A program made the position numbers and the translations under genes. Source: Paenibacillus sp. FSL R7-0345 (lineage in GTDB: Bacteria > Bacillota > Bacilli > Paenibacillales > Paenibacillaceae). From it: a stretch of DNA of 64,000 bases. Within the stretch, counting starts at the first letter, position 1; every line of letters begins with the position of its first letter. The stretch is from the NCBI RefSeq assembly GCF_038595055.1, contig NZ_CP152002.1, positions 2,090,501 through 2,154,500 of the forward strand, read 5' to 3'. The notes beneath the pieces are model-generated. The model was not told the DNA's origin. It saw nothing but the letters and a program-made list of their open reading frames with translations, and did not search any database. Shown here piece after piece: positions 23,483 to 33,171 of this stretch.

Positions 23483-25027
23483 TTATCGCGGCTGCTTGGC
23501 GTACCACTCCGAGAACTGCTTCTGGTACTCGGCGATATATTTGTCGATACCCGCAGCCTTCAGCCGCTCCAGCGCTTTCGGGAAGGCGGTCTCATAATCG
23601 CTGAAGCCGCTGCCGATCGGGGCTAGGTATTCGGTTAATACACCGTTCAGCTTGGTTTCCTCATTCTTGACCGGTGTGTTGTCGAAGTTAAAGCCGGCAC
23701 CTTTGGAAATGATGGCTCCGTCATCCCAGGCTTTGTAATCGGCGATGAAATCGTCCGGCACGGTGTTGTCAAAGCGGATAAAATTTTTGTTCATCAGCAG
23801 CCAGTCGGGAATGAGCGAATCGGTGGTGATTTTGGTCAGACGGCCGTTCGCATCCAGGGTGTAGTCGGTGCCTTCAATACCATAGGCGAACAGATCATAC
23901 AGCTCCTGTTTTTTTTGCAGCAGGTTGAAGAACATGAGGTACCGCTCCGGGTCCTTGGCTGCGGCTGAGACAAAGAAGGCTGTGCTGTAGGTGCCGCGGC
24001 TGATTTTTGGACGGCCGGTGCCGAGGAAATAGTTGACCAGCTTGGCGTCAGGAACGGCCTGGGAAATCGTAGCCGCACCTTCAAACGGGCGGGCTGCAGT
24101 TCCGGCCCAGAACATCGCCTTGCCGGAGTTCCAGTCGGACTGCAGCTGCGGCACATTGGTAGCGGCGTATTTTGGAATAATGCCTTTTTCATACCAGCCA
24201 CGCATCAGATTCGAATAAGCTTTGAATTCTTCGGTTTCAAACCAGCTGATGATCTTGTCATCCTGGACAGATTCATCAAGCGCGATGAAATCATTTTGCC
24301 AGTAGAGGTTTTGGCCAGTGTAATCATAGAGCAGCATTCTGCGCGCATCCGTACCGGCATATCCGACCAGCTCGGGATGAACGGCATGGACTTTATCATA
24401 AAAAGTCTCAAGCTCGGCCAGGGAAGTCACCTGGGTCATGCCAACCTCCTCCAGCAGATCCTGGCGGACAAGCACGCTGTAAAATTCGGCGGAGTTCGGT
24501 TTATTGCCTACAGGGATCGCGTACTGCTTGCCGCTCAGCTGGAAGGCGGTAAAGGAAGCTTCATCGACATTTTTACTCAGATCCGGTAAAGCTGCGACAT
24601 ATGGGGTAAGATCGGCATACAGGCCTTTGGCTACTGATTTTACCATGTAATTGGTGTCGGTATAGGTGGCGAAATCCTCGCCCGTTGAGAGCATCAGGTC
24701 GGTTTTGCCGCCGCCGTATTCGGTCCAGGGCAGGAACTGGAATTCCACCTCGGCATTGATTTCTTTTTTGACCACATCATAGAATTCGGTCTTGGCCAGC
24801 TCCTTCATCCGGTTAGACTCATCGCCGTAGAGGACGATTTTGAGTTTGGCCGGTGCCAGGGTGCTGCTGTTATTTGCGCTGTCTGCTGTAGCTGCAGGTG
24901 TTGTTCCTTCATTGCCCGTATTGCCGCTGTCAGCGGAGTTAGCGCTTTCATTATTGCCCTGAGAGCAGGCGCTTAACAGGAACACAGCGGAGAGGAGCAG
25001 ACTTAACCAACCTTTTTTCTTTTTCAT
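23483..25027 (-). CDS. Extracellular sugar-binding lipoprotein of an ABC transporter
   Basis: 514 residues. The N-terminus MKKKKGWLSLLLSAVFLLSACS is a lipoprotein signal with the LSAC lipobox (Cys about 21), followed by a Ser/Asn/Thr-rich linker, then a family-1-type binding fold (PAKLKIVLYGDE, QYAIPVGNKPNSAEFYSVLVRQDLL). Length and style match LplA-like binding proteins that import oligosaccharides. It is third after two permeases on the same strand; AGGAGGGTTCATC precedes the ATG. No ATPase gene is adjacent, as is common where a shared MsmX-type ATPase serves many importers. Confidence 0.9.
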   Translation of the reverse strand: MKKKKGWLSLLLSAVFLLSACSQGNNESANSADSGNTGNEGTTPAATADSANNSSTLAPAKLKIVLYGDESNRMKELAKTEFYDVVKKEINAEVEFQFLPWTEYGGGKTDLMLSTGEDFATYTDTNYMVKSVAKGLYADLTPYVAALPDLSKNVDEASFTAFQLSGKQYAIPVGNKPNSAEFYSVLVRQDLLEEVGMTQVTSLAELETFYDKVHAVHPELVGYAGTDARRMLLYDYTGQNLYWQNDFIALDESVQDDKIISWFETEEFKAYSNLMRGWYEKGIIPKYAATNVPQLQSDWNSGKAMFWAGTAARPFEGAATISQAVPDAKLVNYFLGTGRPKISRGTYSTAFFVSAAAKDPERYLMFFNLLQKKQELYDLFAYGIEGTDYTLDANGRLTKITTDSLIPDWLLMNKNFIRFDNTVPDDFIADYKAWDDGAIISKGAGFNFDNTPVKNEETKLNGVLTEYLAPIGSGFSDYETAFPKALERLKAAGIDKYIAEYQKQFSEWYAKQPR

Positions 25028-25161
25028 GATGAACCCTCCTGAACTAGAATGTACTCATGAAGCATATATTGCAGCGGCTGTGCTCCCTTTCCCATTGTAC
25101 AACAAGTCGGGACACGGGGGCACAGGCCTGTAGCAATCCGTACGGCGGCATGATGCAGGAA

Positions 25162-26046
25162 TCAGCCTTTGACTGAACCGACCACAATCCCTTTGACAAA
25201 AAAGCCCTGCAGGAAAGGGTACAGGATAGCGATCGGCAGAACAGTCAGACAGGTCATGGCCATTTTGGCGGTTTCCAGCGGCGGAGCGATAATCGCGCCT
25301 CCAACCTGTGCGGCGTTGCCGGAAGCGAGGAACTGGATGTTGGCCATCATGTTGTACATCAGATACTGGATCGTATAGAGCTCCTGGTCGGTTACCAGCA
25401 TCAGCGGCAGATAGAAGTCATTCCAGAACTGCAGTGCGTAGAACAGGGAGATGGTGACGAGACCGACCCGACCGAGCGGAATCATAATGCTAAAGAAGAT
25501 TTTCAGGTGGCCAGCACCGTCAATCTGCGCCGACTCCACGATCTCATGCGGAATGCTGCGGAAGTAGTTGGCCATCAGGAACATCAGGAAGACACTTAGC
25601 ACGTAAGGAATGAACAGTCCGAGCAGCGTATCCCCCAGATGATAATATTTGGTGCTGAGCAGATACCAAGGCAGCGTTCCGCCGCTGAACAGCATAGTGA
25701 AGTAGGCAAAGAAGGCGAAAACGTTTTTGAGCCGGAAGCCTTTGACAGAAATGACGTAGGCATAGGCGGTCGTTACCAGCACAGCGGTGAGCGTACCGAG
25801 AACGGTTACAACCAGTGACATGGAGTAGGCCCGTATGATCTGCTCGGCTTTGGAGCCGAACAGAAACTGATAGGTTTCCAGGCTGAAGCCGCGCGGCCAG
25901 AAGGAGTAGCCTTCGGCAGCAATCCGCGATTCGGTGGAGAGGGAGCCGGACACCGCCAGCACGAACGGAACAAGGCAGATGACCGAGAATACAGCGATGC
26001 AGATGTAAAAGAAAACGAGCAGGCCTTTATTTTCAGTAGCGGGCAT
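25162..26046 (-). CDS. Carbohydrate ABC transporter permease, LplC/MalG-like
   Basis: 294 residues with six membrane helices and the cytoplasmic EAA loop (EIVESAQIDGAGHLKIFFSIMIPLG) that docks the ATPase. The C-terminal end (PFLQGFFVKGIVVGSVKG) is typical of the MalG class. It starts 13 bases after the upstream permease; GGAGGCCAGAATC precedes the ATG. Second gene of the importer operon. Confidence 0.92.
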   Translation of the reverse strand: MPATENKGLLVFFYICIAVFSVICLVPFVLAVSGSLSTESRIAAEGYSFWPRGFSLETYQFLFGSKAEQIIRAYSMSLVVTVLGTLTAVLVTTAYAYVISVKGFRLKNVFAFFAYFTMLFSGGTLPWYLLSTKYYHLGDTLLGLFIPYVLSVFLMFLMANYFRSIPHEIVESAQIDGAGHLKIFFSIMIPLGRVGLVTISLFYALQFWNDFYLPLMLVTDQELYTIQYLMYNMMANIQFLASGNAAQVGGAIIAPPLETAKMAMTCLTVLPIAILYPFLQGFFVKGIVVGSVKG

Positions 26047-26058
26047 GATTCTGGCCTC

Positions 26059-27039
26059 CTAAAATAGTTTGCTGTCTTTGTCATACCAGCCCGCCAGCTT
26101 GTTGGCCAGCAGCACCAGAATGAAGCCAAAGACCGACTGGTACAGGGTAATGGCTGAAGCGAAGCCGAATTCGCCGGACCGGATGGCTGTACGGTAGACA
26201 TAAACGTCGATAATATCGGTGGTCGGAAGCAGCAGCGGATTGAGGAAGGTGACGCCCATAATCATGCTCAGATCGCCCTTCAGCATCCCGCCGATCCCGA
26301 GCAGGGTCATTAATATAATGGAAGGAATCAGCATCGGAACGGTTATTTTGGTAATAATCTGCCACCGGGAAGCCCCGTCAATCTTGGCAGCTTCATAATA
26401 AGAGGTATCAATACCCTGCAGCACGGCATAGTAGATGATGGCGCCATAGCCGGCGCTTTTCCAGATATTCGCCAGCACCAGGATGACTACAAACAGCCAT
26501 GGACTGGAGTACCAGTCCATTTGACTGAGCCCGAGCGCCTGAAGCAGCTGGTTGAGAATGCCTTTGTCATAATCCAGCAGGGAGAAGAGGATTGCCCCGA
26601 TAATAATCCACGAGATAAAATAAGGGAAAAACATCACGCTCTGCGTTACCTTGATGAACCACTTGCTGCGCAGCTCATTCAGAATGACGGCGATCGCAAC
26701 GGAGCAGAAGGTGCCGGTCAGCATATAAAGCACATTCAACATTACCGTGTTGCGTGTGGCCCGCAGGGCATCCTCCATACTGGAGAAGAAAAACTCGAAG
26801 TTGGAGAAGCCTGCCCACGGACTGCCGAAGATCCCGTCATTATAGTTGTAGTTTTTGAAGACGAGAATCAGGCCGCTCATCGGCAGGTAAGCGAACAGGA
26901 TCAGAATAATGATGCCCGGCAGGGCGAGCAGATACAGCGAGCTGTCGCGCTTCAGCGTTTTGCGGAGGCTTCCGATACGGGAAGTCTTGGGGACCGGGCT
27001 CTGCCGTACCGGTGTTCCGGGTGCAGCCTCTTGAATCAT
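26059..27039 (-). CDS. Carbohydrate ABC transporter permease, LplB/MalF-like
   Basis: 326 residues: a polar N-terminus, six membrane helices, and the EAA loop YYEAAKIDGASRWQIITKITVPML. It partners the MalG-like permease; the binding-protein gene follows. First gene of the operon, with AAGGAGTGACTGTTA before the ATG. The upstream region holds a good cre site, so CcpA repression in the presence of preferred sugars is likely. Confidence 0.92.
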   Translation of the reverse strand: MIQEAAPGTPVRQSPVPKTSRIGSLRKTLKRDSSLYLLALPGIIILILFAYLPMSGLILVFKNYNYNDGIFGSPWAGFSNFEFFFSSMEDALRATRNTVMLNVLYMLTGTFCSVAIAVILNELRSKWFIKVTQSVMFFPYFISWIIIGAILFSLLDYDKGILNQLLQALGLSQMDWYSSPWLFVVILVLANIWKSAGYGAIIYYAVLQGIDTSYYEAAKIDGASRWQIITKITVPMLIPSIILMTLLGIGGMLKGDLSMIMGVTFLNPLLLPTTDIIDVYVYRTAIRSGEFGFASAITLYQSVFGFILVLLANKLAGWYDKDSKLF

Positions 27040-27125
27040 TAACAGTCACTCCTTTGTGCTAGCGTTGTCATTTTCCCGTGCCTTGGCAGCACGCTTTACA
27101 TGGCAAAGCATAAATCGCAGACATA

Positions 27126-27139
27126 TGTAAACGCTACCA
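27126..27139 (-). promoter_or_regulatory. cre site upstream of the sugar importer operon
   Basis: TGTAAACGCTACCA fits the cre consensus at 13 of 14 positions, 87-100 bases upstream of the first permease. Position and neighbouring sugar genes support catabolite control. Confidence 0.55.
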
Positions 27140-27295
27140 AAATAAACGGAAAAAAGTTAAAAAAAGCGGAATCTGCGGGCTTAAAAAAACGTAAAAGGCT
27201 TCAGTTTTCTGCTTTTGGGGTAGGAATGAGGTGTTTAGGGACTGTTTTAGGGATAAGTTGGAATAATTATCCTTGTTTTTGGCTTGGTAAGGGTA

Positions 27296-27540
27296 TCGTG
27301 GAAAATCCCACTGAATGGCGGACATAGAGGGCGGATTGGTAGCAGCAGAGGGAAAAATCCCACTAATGGGCGCGCAGGGGGTGCGAATTGGCTGGAATAG
27401 AGGGAAAAATCCCACTAATGGGCGCGTAGGGGGTGCGGAATGGCTGGAATAGAGGGAAAAATCCCACTAATGGGGCGCGCAGGGGGTGCGAATTGACTGG
27501 AATAGAGGGAAAAATCCCATTAACCTATATTACTCCTGCA
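27296..27540. repeat. 52-bp tandem repeat, about four copies plus a degenerate one
   Basis: Units beginning AGAGGGAAAAATCCCACTAA start at 27347, 27399, 27451 and 27504 (periods 52, 52, 53), with a diverged copy from 27296. Each unit carries a GGGAAAAATCCC palindrome and a GC-rich part (GCGCGCAGGGGGTGCG). The 666-base gap 27040-27705 holds this array, the cre site, a hairpin and a 9-bp repeat, but no gene I can support. Confidence 0.85.
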
Positions 27541-27543
27541 AAA

Positions 27544-27590
27544 GGGGATGCTTTCTGACAGCTCATGGCTGTGGAAGCATCCCCTTAATA
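27544..27590. terminator. Hairpin after the AraC-type regulator gene
   Basis: GGGGATGCTT (27544-27553) pairs with AAGCATCCCC (27575-27584), with an inner CAG/CTG stem. On the minus strand it is followed by TTTTGC, so it probably ends the regulator gene arriving from the right. Confidence 0.6.
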
Positions 27591-27630
27591 ATTATAGCTG
27601 CTGTGGCGCTAGGTAATACGTATATAAACG

Positions 27631-27677
27631 TGCCTATCCGTGCTGTCGGCGCTATCGGTGCTATCGGTGCTATCCGT
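27631..27677. repeat. Short imperfect 9-bp tandem repeat
   Basis: Repeats of TGCTATCGG (GCTATCGGTGCTATCGGTGC and variants) about five times, just past the end of the regulator gene. Confidence 0.5.
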
Positions 27678-27705
27678 AGAATCCACGGTTATCCCAGCAC
27701 ACCTG

Positions 27706-29934
27706 CTATCCGTGCGACTGCAGAATGTGGTTCATCCGCCATTTGGACGGCGTTACCCCGTAGCGTTTTTTGAATTGTGTAGTGAAATAGGTGCTGCTGT
27801 TGTATCCGACCTGTTCGGCGATTTGCCGGATGTCCAGCGCAAGCTCATTTACCAGCAGCAGCTGTGCCTGCTCCAGCCGGATCTGGTTGACGAAGTCGGG
27901 GAAGCTGCTGTCCACTTCATCGGCGATCAGCCGGCTGAGGTAGGCAGGGCTGAGCGACAGCTTCTCGGCAAGCGAGTTAAGCGACAGCCTTGGATCGTTG
28001 TAATGCTCTCTGATATAGCTGATGGCTTCAGCCGCGATACTCCTGGACTGGACTGCGCTCATGCCGTCGATCCGTCCAGTCGCAGTATAACAGCATTCCT
28101 CCAGCCAGCCGCGCAGCCTCCCGTAGCTCTGGATCTGCCAGATGACCTGGTAATGATCCAGAAAGCCGGAGTGCCGGATATCACTTCCCAGTCCGGCAGT
28201 ACGTTCCAGCTCCAGGGCAAGCCTTGAAACGGCGATTGTAGCCTGCTCTATCCGGTAGCTGGTCACTACGGCAAGCAGACGTTCCACGGCCTGCGGGATA
28301 TGGCTGCGCTGCTCCGGCAGCCGGACCGCCTGCAGCACCGGTTCAAGTGTACTGTCAGGAACCGGGCTGCTGTTCAGGTGGATTGTATCATCGGCAAAAA
28401 TGATGTTCCGCTGGTCATGGAATTTGACGTACTGGAGTCCGCTAGCCGCTTCATTGTATTTGGGCTTCAGGAGGCTGAGGTCTTCCGCCAATCCGCTGAT
28501 TCCAAGCGCGCAGCGGGAGCTGGGCTCGTTAAGCCGGACCGCCAAGGCCTCCCAATTGGCCCGGTACAGGGCATAATCACCAAAGCTTCCGCTCAGCTGC
28601 TCGCTTAGGATCAGGACGGCCGATCCTTCATGCGGCTGGAAGGCCTGCACAGCGGCCATCTCGGAGAATTCCGTGCGGATCTGTTCTACCGCTGCGCCGC
28701 AAATCTGCTGCAGCCCGGCAGCCGGCGCCTCCTCGAGCACGGCCAGTACGCAGACGCAGTATGCTCCGCCGGCTGCGCCCAGGCGCATATTGGGATTGAC
28801 CGACTCATCCGGAGCCCGGTGCGGGGAGAGCAGCCAGCGCATCAGGGCGCTGTCGTCACTTTCTTTTTTGAGCTGGTTCAGCCGTGCCCCGATCAGCTCC
28901 AGCTCCTGGCTGGCCGCTGCAAAATCGCTGCCGGTCTTTAGCGCCTCCTCATTGCCGGACAGGTGGATGATGTTGCCGAACAGCCGGCCGATCGGCTGGT
29001 ACATCCGGCGTGAAATCAGGCCGGAGACTATTGCTGCTGCCGCAATGAGGCTTAGACACAGCGTAATCATCAGGTTGCGGGCACTGGAAATATCCCGGAT
29101 GCTGTCTTTATAGGGAGTGTCCGATATAAACCACAGCTTATCCTGCAGGGAATAGACAAAGGTAACCAGCCGGGGTTCGACGGCTCCCCTATAGACAAAG
29201 GAACCTTGACCGGGAGAAGATTTCACGACCTGCTCCAGCATCCCCGATTCCAGCGGCTGGCCGGAAAGCGCACTGTGCATAAGCACTGTACCGTTCGTAT
29301 CCAGCACAGCATAGCGTGTCGTTTCCCCTTCAGCCTGTGTGAAAAGATTGTTTTGCAGCTTGGACAGATTCACAGTTAAAGCAACAGCCCCGTAATATTC
29401 ACTGTCTGCAAAGGCCCGGTCATTGTAGAACACCGTCATCAGCTTTACAGGAGCACCGTTGTTCTGCACAGCATCCCACAGAAACGGGGATTCGACAATC
29501 CGGCTATCCCGCATCCGCGCCGCCAGCTGCTGCTTGGATTCCGGGCTCAGCGGCATATTTTCAAACATCGCAACAGGCTCATCTACGCCAAAAAGATAAG
29601 CGTTCTCCAGATACTGGTTAACCACCAGCGCGCCTTTAATCTGGCTCAAAGCACTGTAGAGCTGGTCGCTCCAGCCCGTATCGCCGCTAAGCATTAGCGC
29701 ATTGATATTTGGATTGGCGTAGAAATCCATCGTGTAATTCTGGACGATCTCCTTATAATTCATGAATACGGTTTCAGTATTGAGCAGCACATTCCGGTTG
29801 GCTTTGTTGACATTCGCTATCGATATATTCCGGTACCAGAAAAAGATGACCACCGCCAGTACAAGAATGCAGCAGACGGATATTGTGGTCAGGCTTATAA
29901 AGAAACGGGTGTACAAGCGCTTTCGTTTTCCCAA
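27706..29934 (-). CDS. Membrane-bound AraC-family regulator with extracellular sensor
   Basis: 742 residues. One membrane helix near residues 10-30 (FFISLTTISVCCILVLAVVIFFWY), an extracellular Cache-like sensor to about residue 285, a second helix (NLMITLCLSLIAAAAIVSGLIS), a long cytoplasmic linker, and a C-terminal AraC pair of HTH motifs (LSLNSLAEKLSLSPAYLSRLI; DIRQIAEQVGYNSSTYFTTQFKKRYGVTPSKWR). This type is common in Paenibacillus next to oligosaccharide importers and senses the sugar or its binding protein. TTG at 29934 follows AAAGGGGCGATCTGT. It likely controls the importer operon to its left and perhaps the GH43 gene to its right. Confidence 0.85.
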   Translation of the reverse strand: MGKRKRLYTRFFISLTTISVCCILVLAVVIFFWYRNISIANVNKANRNVLLNTETVFMNYKEIVQNYTMDFYANPNINALMLSGDTGWSDQLYSALSQIKGALVVNQYLENAYLFGVDEPVAMFENMPLSPESKQQLAARMRDSRIVESPFLWDAVQNNGAPVKLMTVFYNDRAFADSEYYGAVALTVNLSKLQNNLFTQAEGETTRYAVLDTNGTVLMHSALSGQPLESGMLEQVVKSSPGQGSFVYRGAVEPRLVTFVYSLQDKLWFISDTPYKDSIRDISSARNLMITLCLSLIAAAAIVSGLISRRMYQPIGRLFGNIIHLSGNEEALKTGSDFAAASQELELIGARLNQLKKESDDSALMRWLLSPHRAPDESVNPNMRLGAAGGAYCVCVLAVLEEAPAAGLQQICGAAVEQIRTEFSEMAAVQAFQPHEGSAVLILSEQLSGSFGDYALYRANWEALAVRLNEPSSRCALGISGLAEDLSLLKPKYNEAASGLQYVKFHDQRNIIFADDTIHLNSSPVPDSTLEPVLQAVRLPEQRSHIPQAVERLLAVVTSYRIEQATIAVSRLALELERTAGLGSDIRHSGFLDHYQVIWQIQSYGRLRGWLEECCYTATGRIDGMSAVQSRSIAAEAISYIREHYNDPRLSLNSLAEKLSLSPAYLSRLIADEVDSSFPDFVNQIRLEQAQLLLVNELALDIRQIAEQVGYNSSTYFTTQFKKRYGVTPSKWRMNHILQSHG

Positions 29935-30136
29935 ACAGATCGCCCCTTTGTGTAAAACCTGCTACTCCCATTCTATGGTGACAGATAAGCTTCTGACAAG
30001 CAGTGAAAAAGCGGATTTAGAGCATGAAAGTATAAAAATGAAGAAATAGGGCATGGAAAATGCAAGAAAGTTGAATCTGTGCGAACTATAATTGGTGGTG
30101 CTTACATACTACCCGCTTTTAAGGAGGCTTCTTGTA

Positions 30137-31702
30137 TTGAGAACATTCCGTAATCCGGTCATGCCGGGCTTTTACCCTGATCCTTCAGCTATCCGTGTCG
30201 GTGAGGATTATTATCTGGTCACTTCCAGCTTTGAATTTTTCCCCGGTGTTCCCATTTTCCACAGTAAGGACCTGGTCAACTGGCGGCAGCTCGGACATGT
30301 GCTTGACCGGCCGTCACAGCTGAACCTCGACCATACGATTCCTTCCATGGGCATCTGGGCGCCGACGCTGCGCTATCACCAGGGAATCTTTTATATGATT
30401 ACGACCTATGTAGACAATGACAAAAACCAGCATAACTTCTATGTCACTGCCACTGATCCTGCCGGCGACTGGTCCGATCCGGTGTGGCTGGAGGATGCTC
30501 CGGGGATTGATTCCTCGCTGTTCTTTGATGAAGACGGCAAGGTGTACTACACCGGTAACCGTGTTCCGCCTGAAGGGCAGGATTATCCGAAGCATATGGA
30601 CATCTGGCTGCAGGAGATTGATCTTGAGGCAGGCAGGCTGGTCGGACCCAAAATCAGCATCTGGCAAGGGGCGCTTAAAGTGGCCCACGCCCAGGAAGGT
30701 CCGCATATCTACAGGATCGGCAGCTGGTATTATGTGCTGATTGCCGAAGGCGGTACCGGGCATACCCATGCGATTACGATCGCCAGAAGTAAAAACGTAA
30801 CCGGACCTTATGAAGGACACAAGGCCAATCCGATTCTGACCCACCGGCATCTCGGCCGGCAATACCCGATCGTTAACGTCGGCCACGGTGAGCTGGTTGA
30901 GACTCAGCATGGCGACTGGTGGATGTTCTGTCTGGCTTCACGCACCTGCGGCGGCTATTACCGCAATCTGGGCCGCGAAACCTTCCTCACCCCGGTGGCC
31001 TGGGAGAATGAGTGGCCTGTAGTGAATCCCGGCAAAGGCGTGCTGGAATTCGAGTCGGCCGCACCCGATCTGCCGGAGACGAAGTGGCCGGAGCTGCCGG
31101 CGCGCGATGATTTTGCCAGCGGTGAGCTGGGCCTGATCTGGAACTTCCTGCGGACCCCGCGCGGTGAATTCTGGAGCCTTACCGAGAATCCTGGACATCT
31201 GCGGCTGCATCTGAAGCCGGAAAAGCTGTCAGAGGTAGCTAATCCTTCTTACGTGGGAAGAAGGCAGCAGCATCTCAGCTTCCGTTCTGCGGCGGAGATG
31301 GCCTTTAGTCCGGCGCAGGAAGGAGAGGCTGCAGGGCTTGTGCTGCTGCAAAATGAAAATTACCACTTCCGCTATGAGCTGGGTCTGGATGCGGGCGAGC
31401 AGGTGCTCCGCCTGATTGAGCGGCGGGGCGGCAGTGAGCAGCTGCTCGCATCGAAGCCGTATGCCGGGAATAAAGTACAGTTCAAGGTCCAGGCAAAGGG
31501 GCAGGAATACAGCTTCTATTACAGAACTTCCGAGGCAGACAAGTGGACGGCGCTGCATGAAAAGGCGGACGGAACGGTGCTGAGCACTGATCTGGCCGGA
31601 GGCTTTACGGGAGCGTATATTGGCATGTATGCCAGCTCGCAGGGTGCAGAAAGCAGCAATTACGCTGATTTCGACTGGTTCAGCTATGAAGGGCTTGAAT
31701 AG
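30137..31702 (+). CDS. GH43 beta-xylosidase/arabinofuranosidase
   Basis: About 521 residues. NPVMPGFYPDPSAIRVG has the catalytic base Asp (about residue 15), PGIDSSLFFDEDGK the pKa-modulating Asp (about 125) and HAQEGPHIY the proton-donor Glu (about 186). A C-terminal beta-sandwich completes the GH43 beta-xylosidase layout. No signal peptide is present, so it acts on imported xylo- or arabino-oligosaccharides. TTG 30137 is chosen because AAGGAGG (30120-30126) sits 10 bases before it; the frame opens at 30092 without a site. Starts an apparent pectin/xylan operon; the GH28 gene follows by 14 bases. Confidence 0.9.
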   Translation: MRTFRNPVMPGFYPDPSAIRVGEDYYLVTSSFEFFPGVPIFHSKDLVNWRQLGHVLDRPSQLNLDHTIPSMGIWAPTLRYHQGIFYMITTYVDNDKNQHNFYVTATDPAGDWSDPVWLEDAPGIDSSLFFDEDGKVYYTGNRVPPEGQDYPKHMDIWLQEIDLEAGRLVGPKISIWQGALKVAHAQEGPHIYRIGSWYYVLIAEGGTGHTHAITIARSKNVTGPYEGHKANPILTHRHLGRQYPIVNVGHGELVETQHGDWWMFCLASRTCGGYYRNLGRETFLTPVAWENEWPVVNPGKGVLEFESAAPDLPETKWPELPARDDFASGELGLIWNFLRTPRGEFWSLTENPGHLRLHLKPEKLSEVANPSYVGRRQQHLSFRSAAEMAFSPAQEGEAAGLVLLQNENYHFRYELGLDAGEQVLRLIERRGGSEQLLASKPYAGNKVQFKVQAKGQEYSFYYRTSEADKWTALHEKADGTVLSTDLAGGFTGAYIGMYASSQGAESSNYADFDWFSYEGLE

Positions 31703-31716
31703 GAGGAGGCAAAAAA

Positions 31717-33171
31717 ATGAGTATGAATGAGAAAACAGAGGCTTATCCGCTGCCCGAGCTTCCGCAGATTCCGGAGCAGACTTTTCATATAAAAGATTAC
31801 GGCGCGGCCGATGGAGGATTGTCATTAAGTACCGAGGCCATTCAGGGGGCGCTTGATGCCTGTGCTGCAGCGGGAGGAGGAACGGTTCTTATTCCTCCGG
31901 GCCTCTGGCGTACCGGGCCGCTGACCCTGCACAGCCGGATTAATCTGCATGCTGAGCGGGGAGCGATGGTGCAGTTCGTGTCCGACTCCTCTTTATATCC
32001 GCTGCTGCCTTCCTTTTATGAAGGCAATTCCGGCTGGCGCTGCCAGGCACCGCTGGACGGTGAGGGGTTAAGCGATGTAGCCATTACAGGCGGGGGGGTT
32101 TTTGACGGCAGCGGTGAAGGCTGGCGTCCGGTAAAGCGGTTCAAAATGACAGAGCTGCAGTGGAAGAAGCTGACCGGCACCGGCGGAGTTGCGGATGAGG
32201 ACGGGGAGATCTGGTGGCCGTCCCGTGCAGCAATGGAAGGCGAGGCATATGTCCGCAAGCTGCAAGAGAGCGGGGAAACCGCTATGGAAGTCTATCTGCC
32301 GGCGCGTGATTATCTGCGCCCGACACTGCTCAGCCTGCGGAACTGCCGCAGGGTGCTGCTGGACGGGCCGACCTTCCAGAACTCGCCTGCCTGGTGCCTG
32401 CATCCGATGGCCTGCGAGCAGATTACGGTACGAAATGTCCAGGTCCGCAATCCCTGGTATTCGCAGAACGGGGACGGCATTGATCTGGAATCCTGCAGTC
32501 ACGCGCTTGTTGAACATTGCAGCTTCGATGTCGGGGATGACGCGATCTGCCTGAAATCAGGCAAGGATGAAGAGGGCCGCAGGCTGGGAAAACCCTGCCG
32601 GTATATTACGATCCGCCACTGCACCGTGTATCACGGGCATGGGGGCGTAGTCATCGGCAGCGAGATGTCCGGCGGTGTGCATGCCGTCCGGGTTAATGAC
32701 TGCCTGTTCATCGGCACGGACATCGGCCTCCGGTTCAAAAGCGCCAGAGGCCGGGGCGGGGTGGTCGAGGATATTGTCATGGAGAACATCACCATGAGCG
32801 GCATCATTCATGAAGCGGTCTCCTTCCATATGTTCTATGCGGGCGTCGAGGGCTCGCAGGGACATGATGATCAGCTGCTGCCTGTGACTGAGGAAACACC
32901 GCAGTTCCGGGATATCACCTTGCGGAGTATCGTCTGCCAGGGAGCGCATACCGCGCTGCTGGTGAACGGGCTGCCTGAGCTGCCGCTGGCCGGGCTCACT
33001 GTTGAGAACCTCCGCGCAGACAGTGAGCGGGGCATCATTTTGCGTAATGCCGACGGGCTGAAGCTTGATGGGATCAGGCTGCAGACTGCGCAGCTGCCGG
33101 CGTTGCAGATTACAAAATGCAGCAATGTCACCATTACAGATTCGGATGAGCTGTTACTCACCCGGAGTTAG
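31717..33171 (+). CDS. GH28 polygalacturonase-family enzyme, cytoplasmic
   Basis: 484 residues of a parallel beta-helix. The catalytic aspartates are in NGDGIDLESC (about residue 252) and VGDDAICLKSG (about 273), followed by GHGGVVIGSEMSGG (His, about 308) and RFKSARGRGG (about 340), all intact. No signal peptide, so it likely trims imported oligogalacturonides or rhamnogalacturonan fragments as an exo-enzyme. AGGAGGAGGC precedes the ATG. Its end overlaps the convergent AraC gene by 18 bases. Confidence 0.92.
   Translation: MSMNEKTEAYPLPELPQIPEQTFHIKDYGAADGGLSLSTEAIQGALDACAAAGGGTVLIPPGLWRTGPLTLHSRINLHAERGAMVQFVSDSSLYPLLPSFYEGNSGWRCQAPLDGEGLSDVAITGGGVFDGSGEGWRPVKRFKMTELQWKKLTGTGGVADEDGEIWWPSRAAMEGEAYVRKLQESGETAMEVYLPARDYLRPTLLSLRNCRRVLLDGPTFQNSPAWCLHPMACEQITVRNVQVRNPWYSQNGDGIDLESCSHALVEHCSFDVGDDAICLKSGKDEEGRRLGKPCRYITIRHCTVYHGHGGVVIGSEMSGGVHAVRVNDCLFIGTDIGLRFKSARGRGGVVEDIVMENITMSGIIHEAVSFHMFYAGVEGSQGHDDQLLPVTEETPQFRDITLRSIVCQGAHTALLVNGLPELPLAGLTVENLRADSERGIILRNADGLKLDGIRLQTAQLPALQITKCSNVTITDSDELLLTRS

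Noticed and set aside
27296..27540. CRISPR-like array
   Set aside because: The whole 52-bp unit repeats with no unique spacers, and no cas gene is near.
29905..29930. cre-like GAAAGCGCTTG at the start of the membrane AraC regulator
   Set aside because: It lies within the first codons (KRKRLY) and fits the consensus poorly; likely coincidence of coding sequence.
31229..31825. 198-codon open frame on the minus strand
   Set aside because: Overlaps the GH43 3' end and GH28 start; no ribosome site, no domain.
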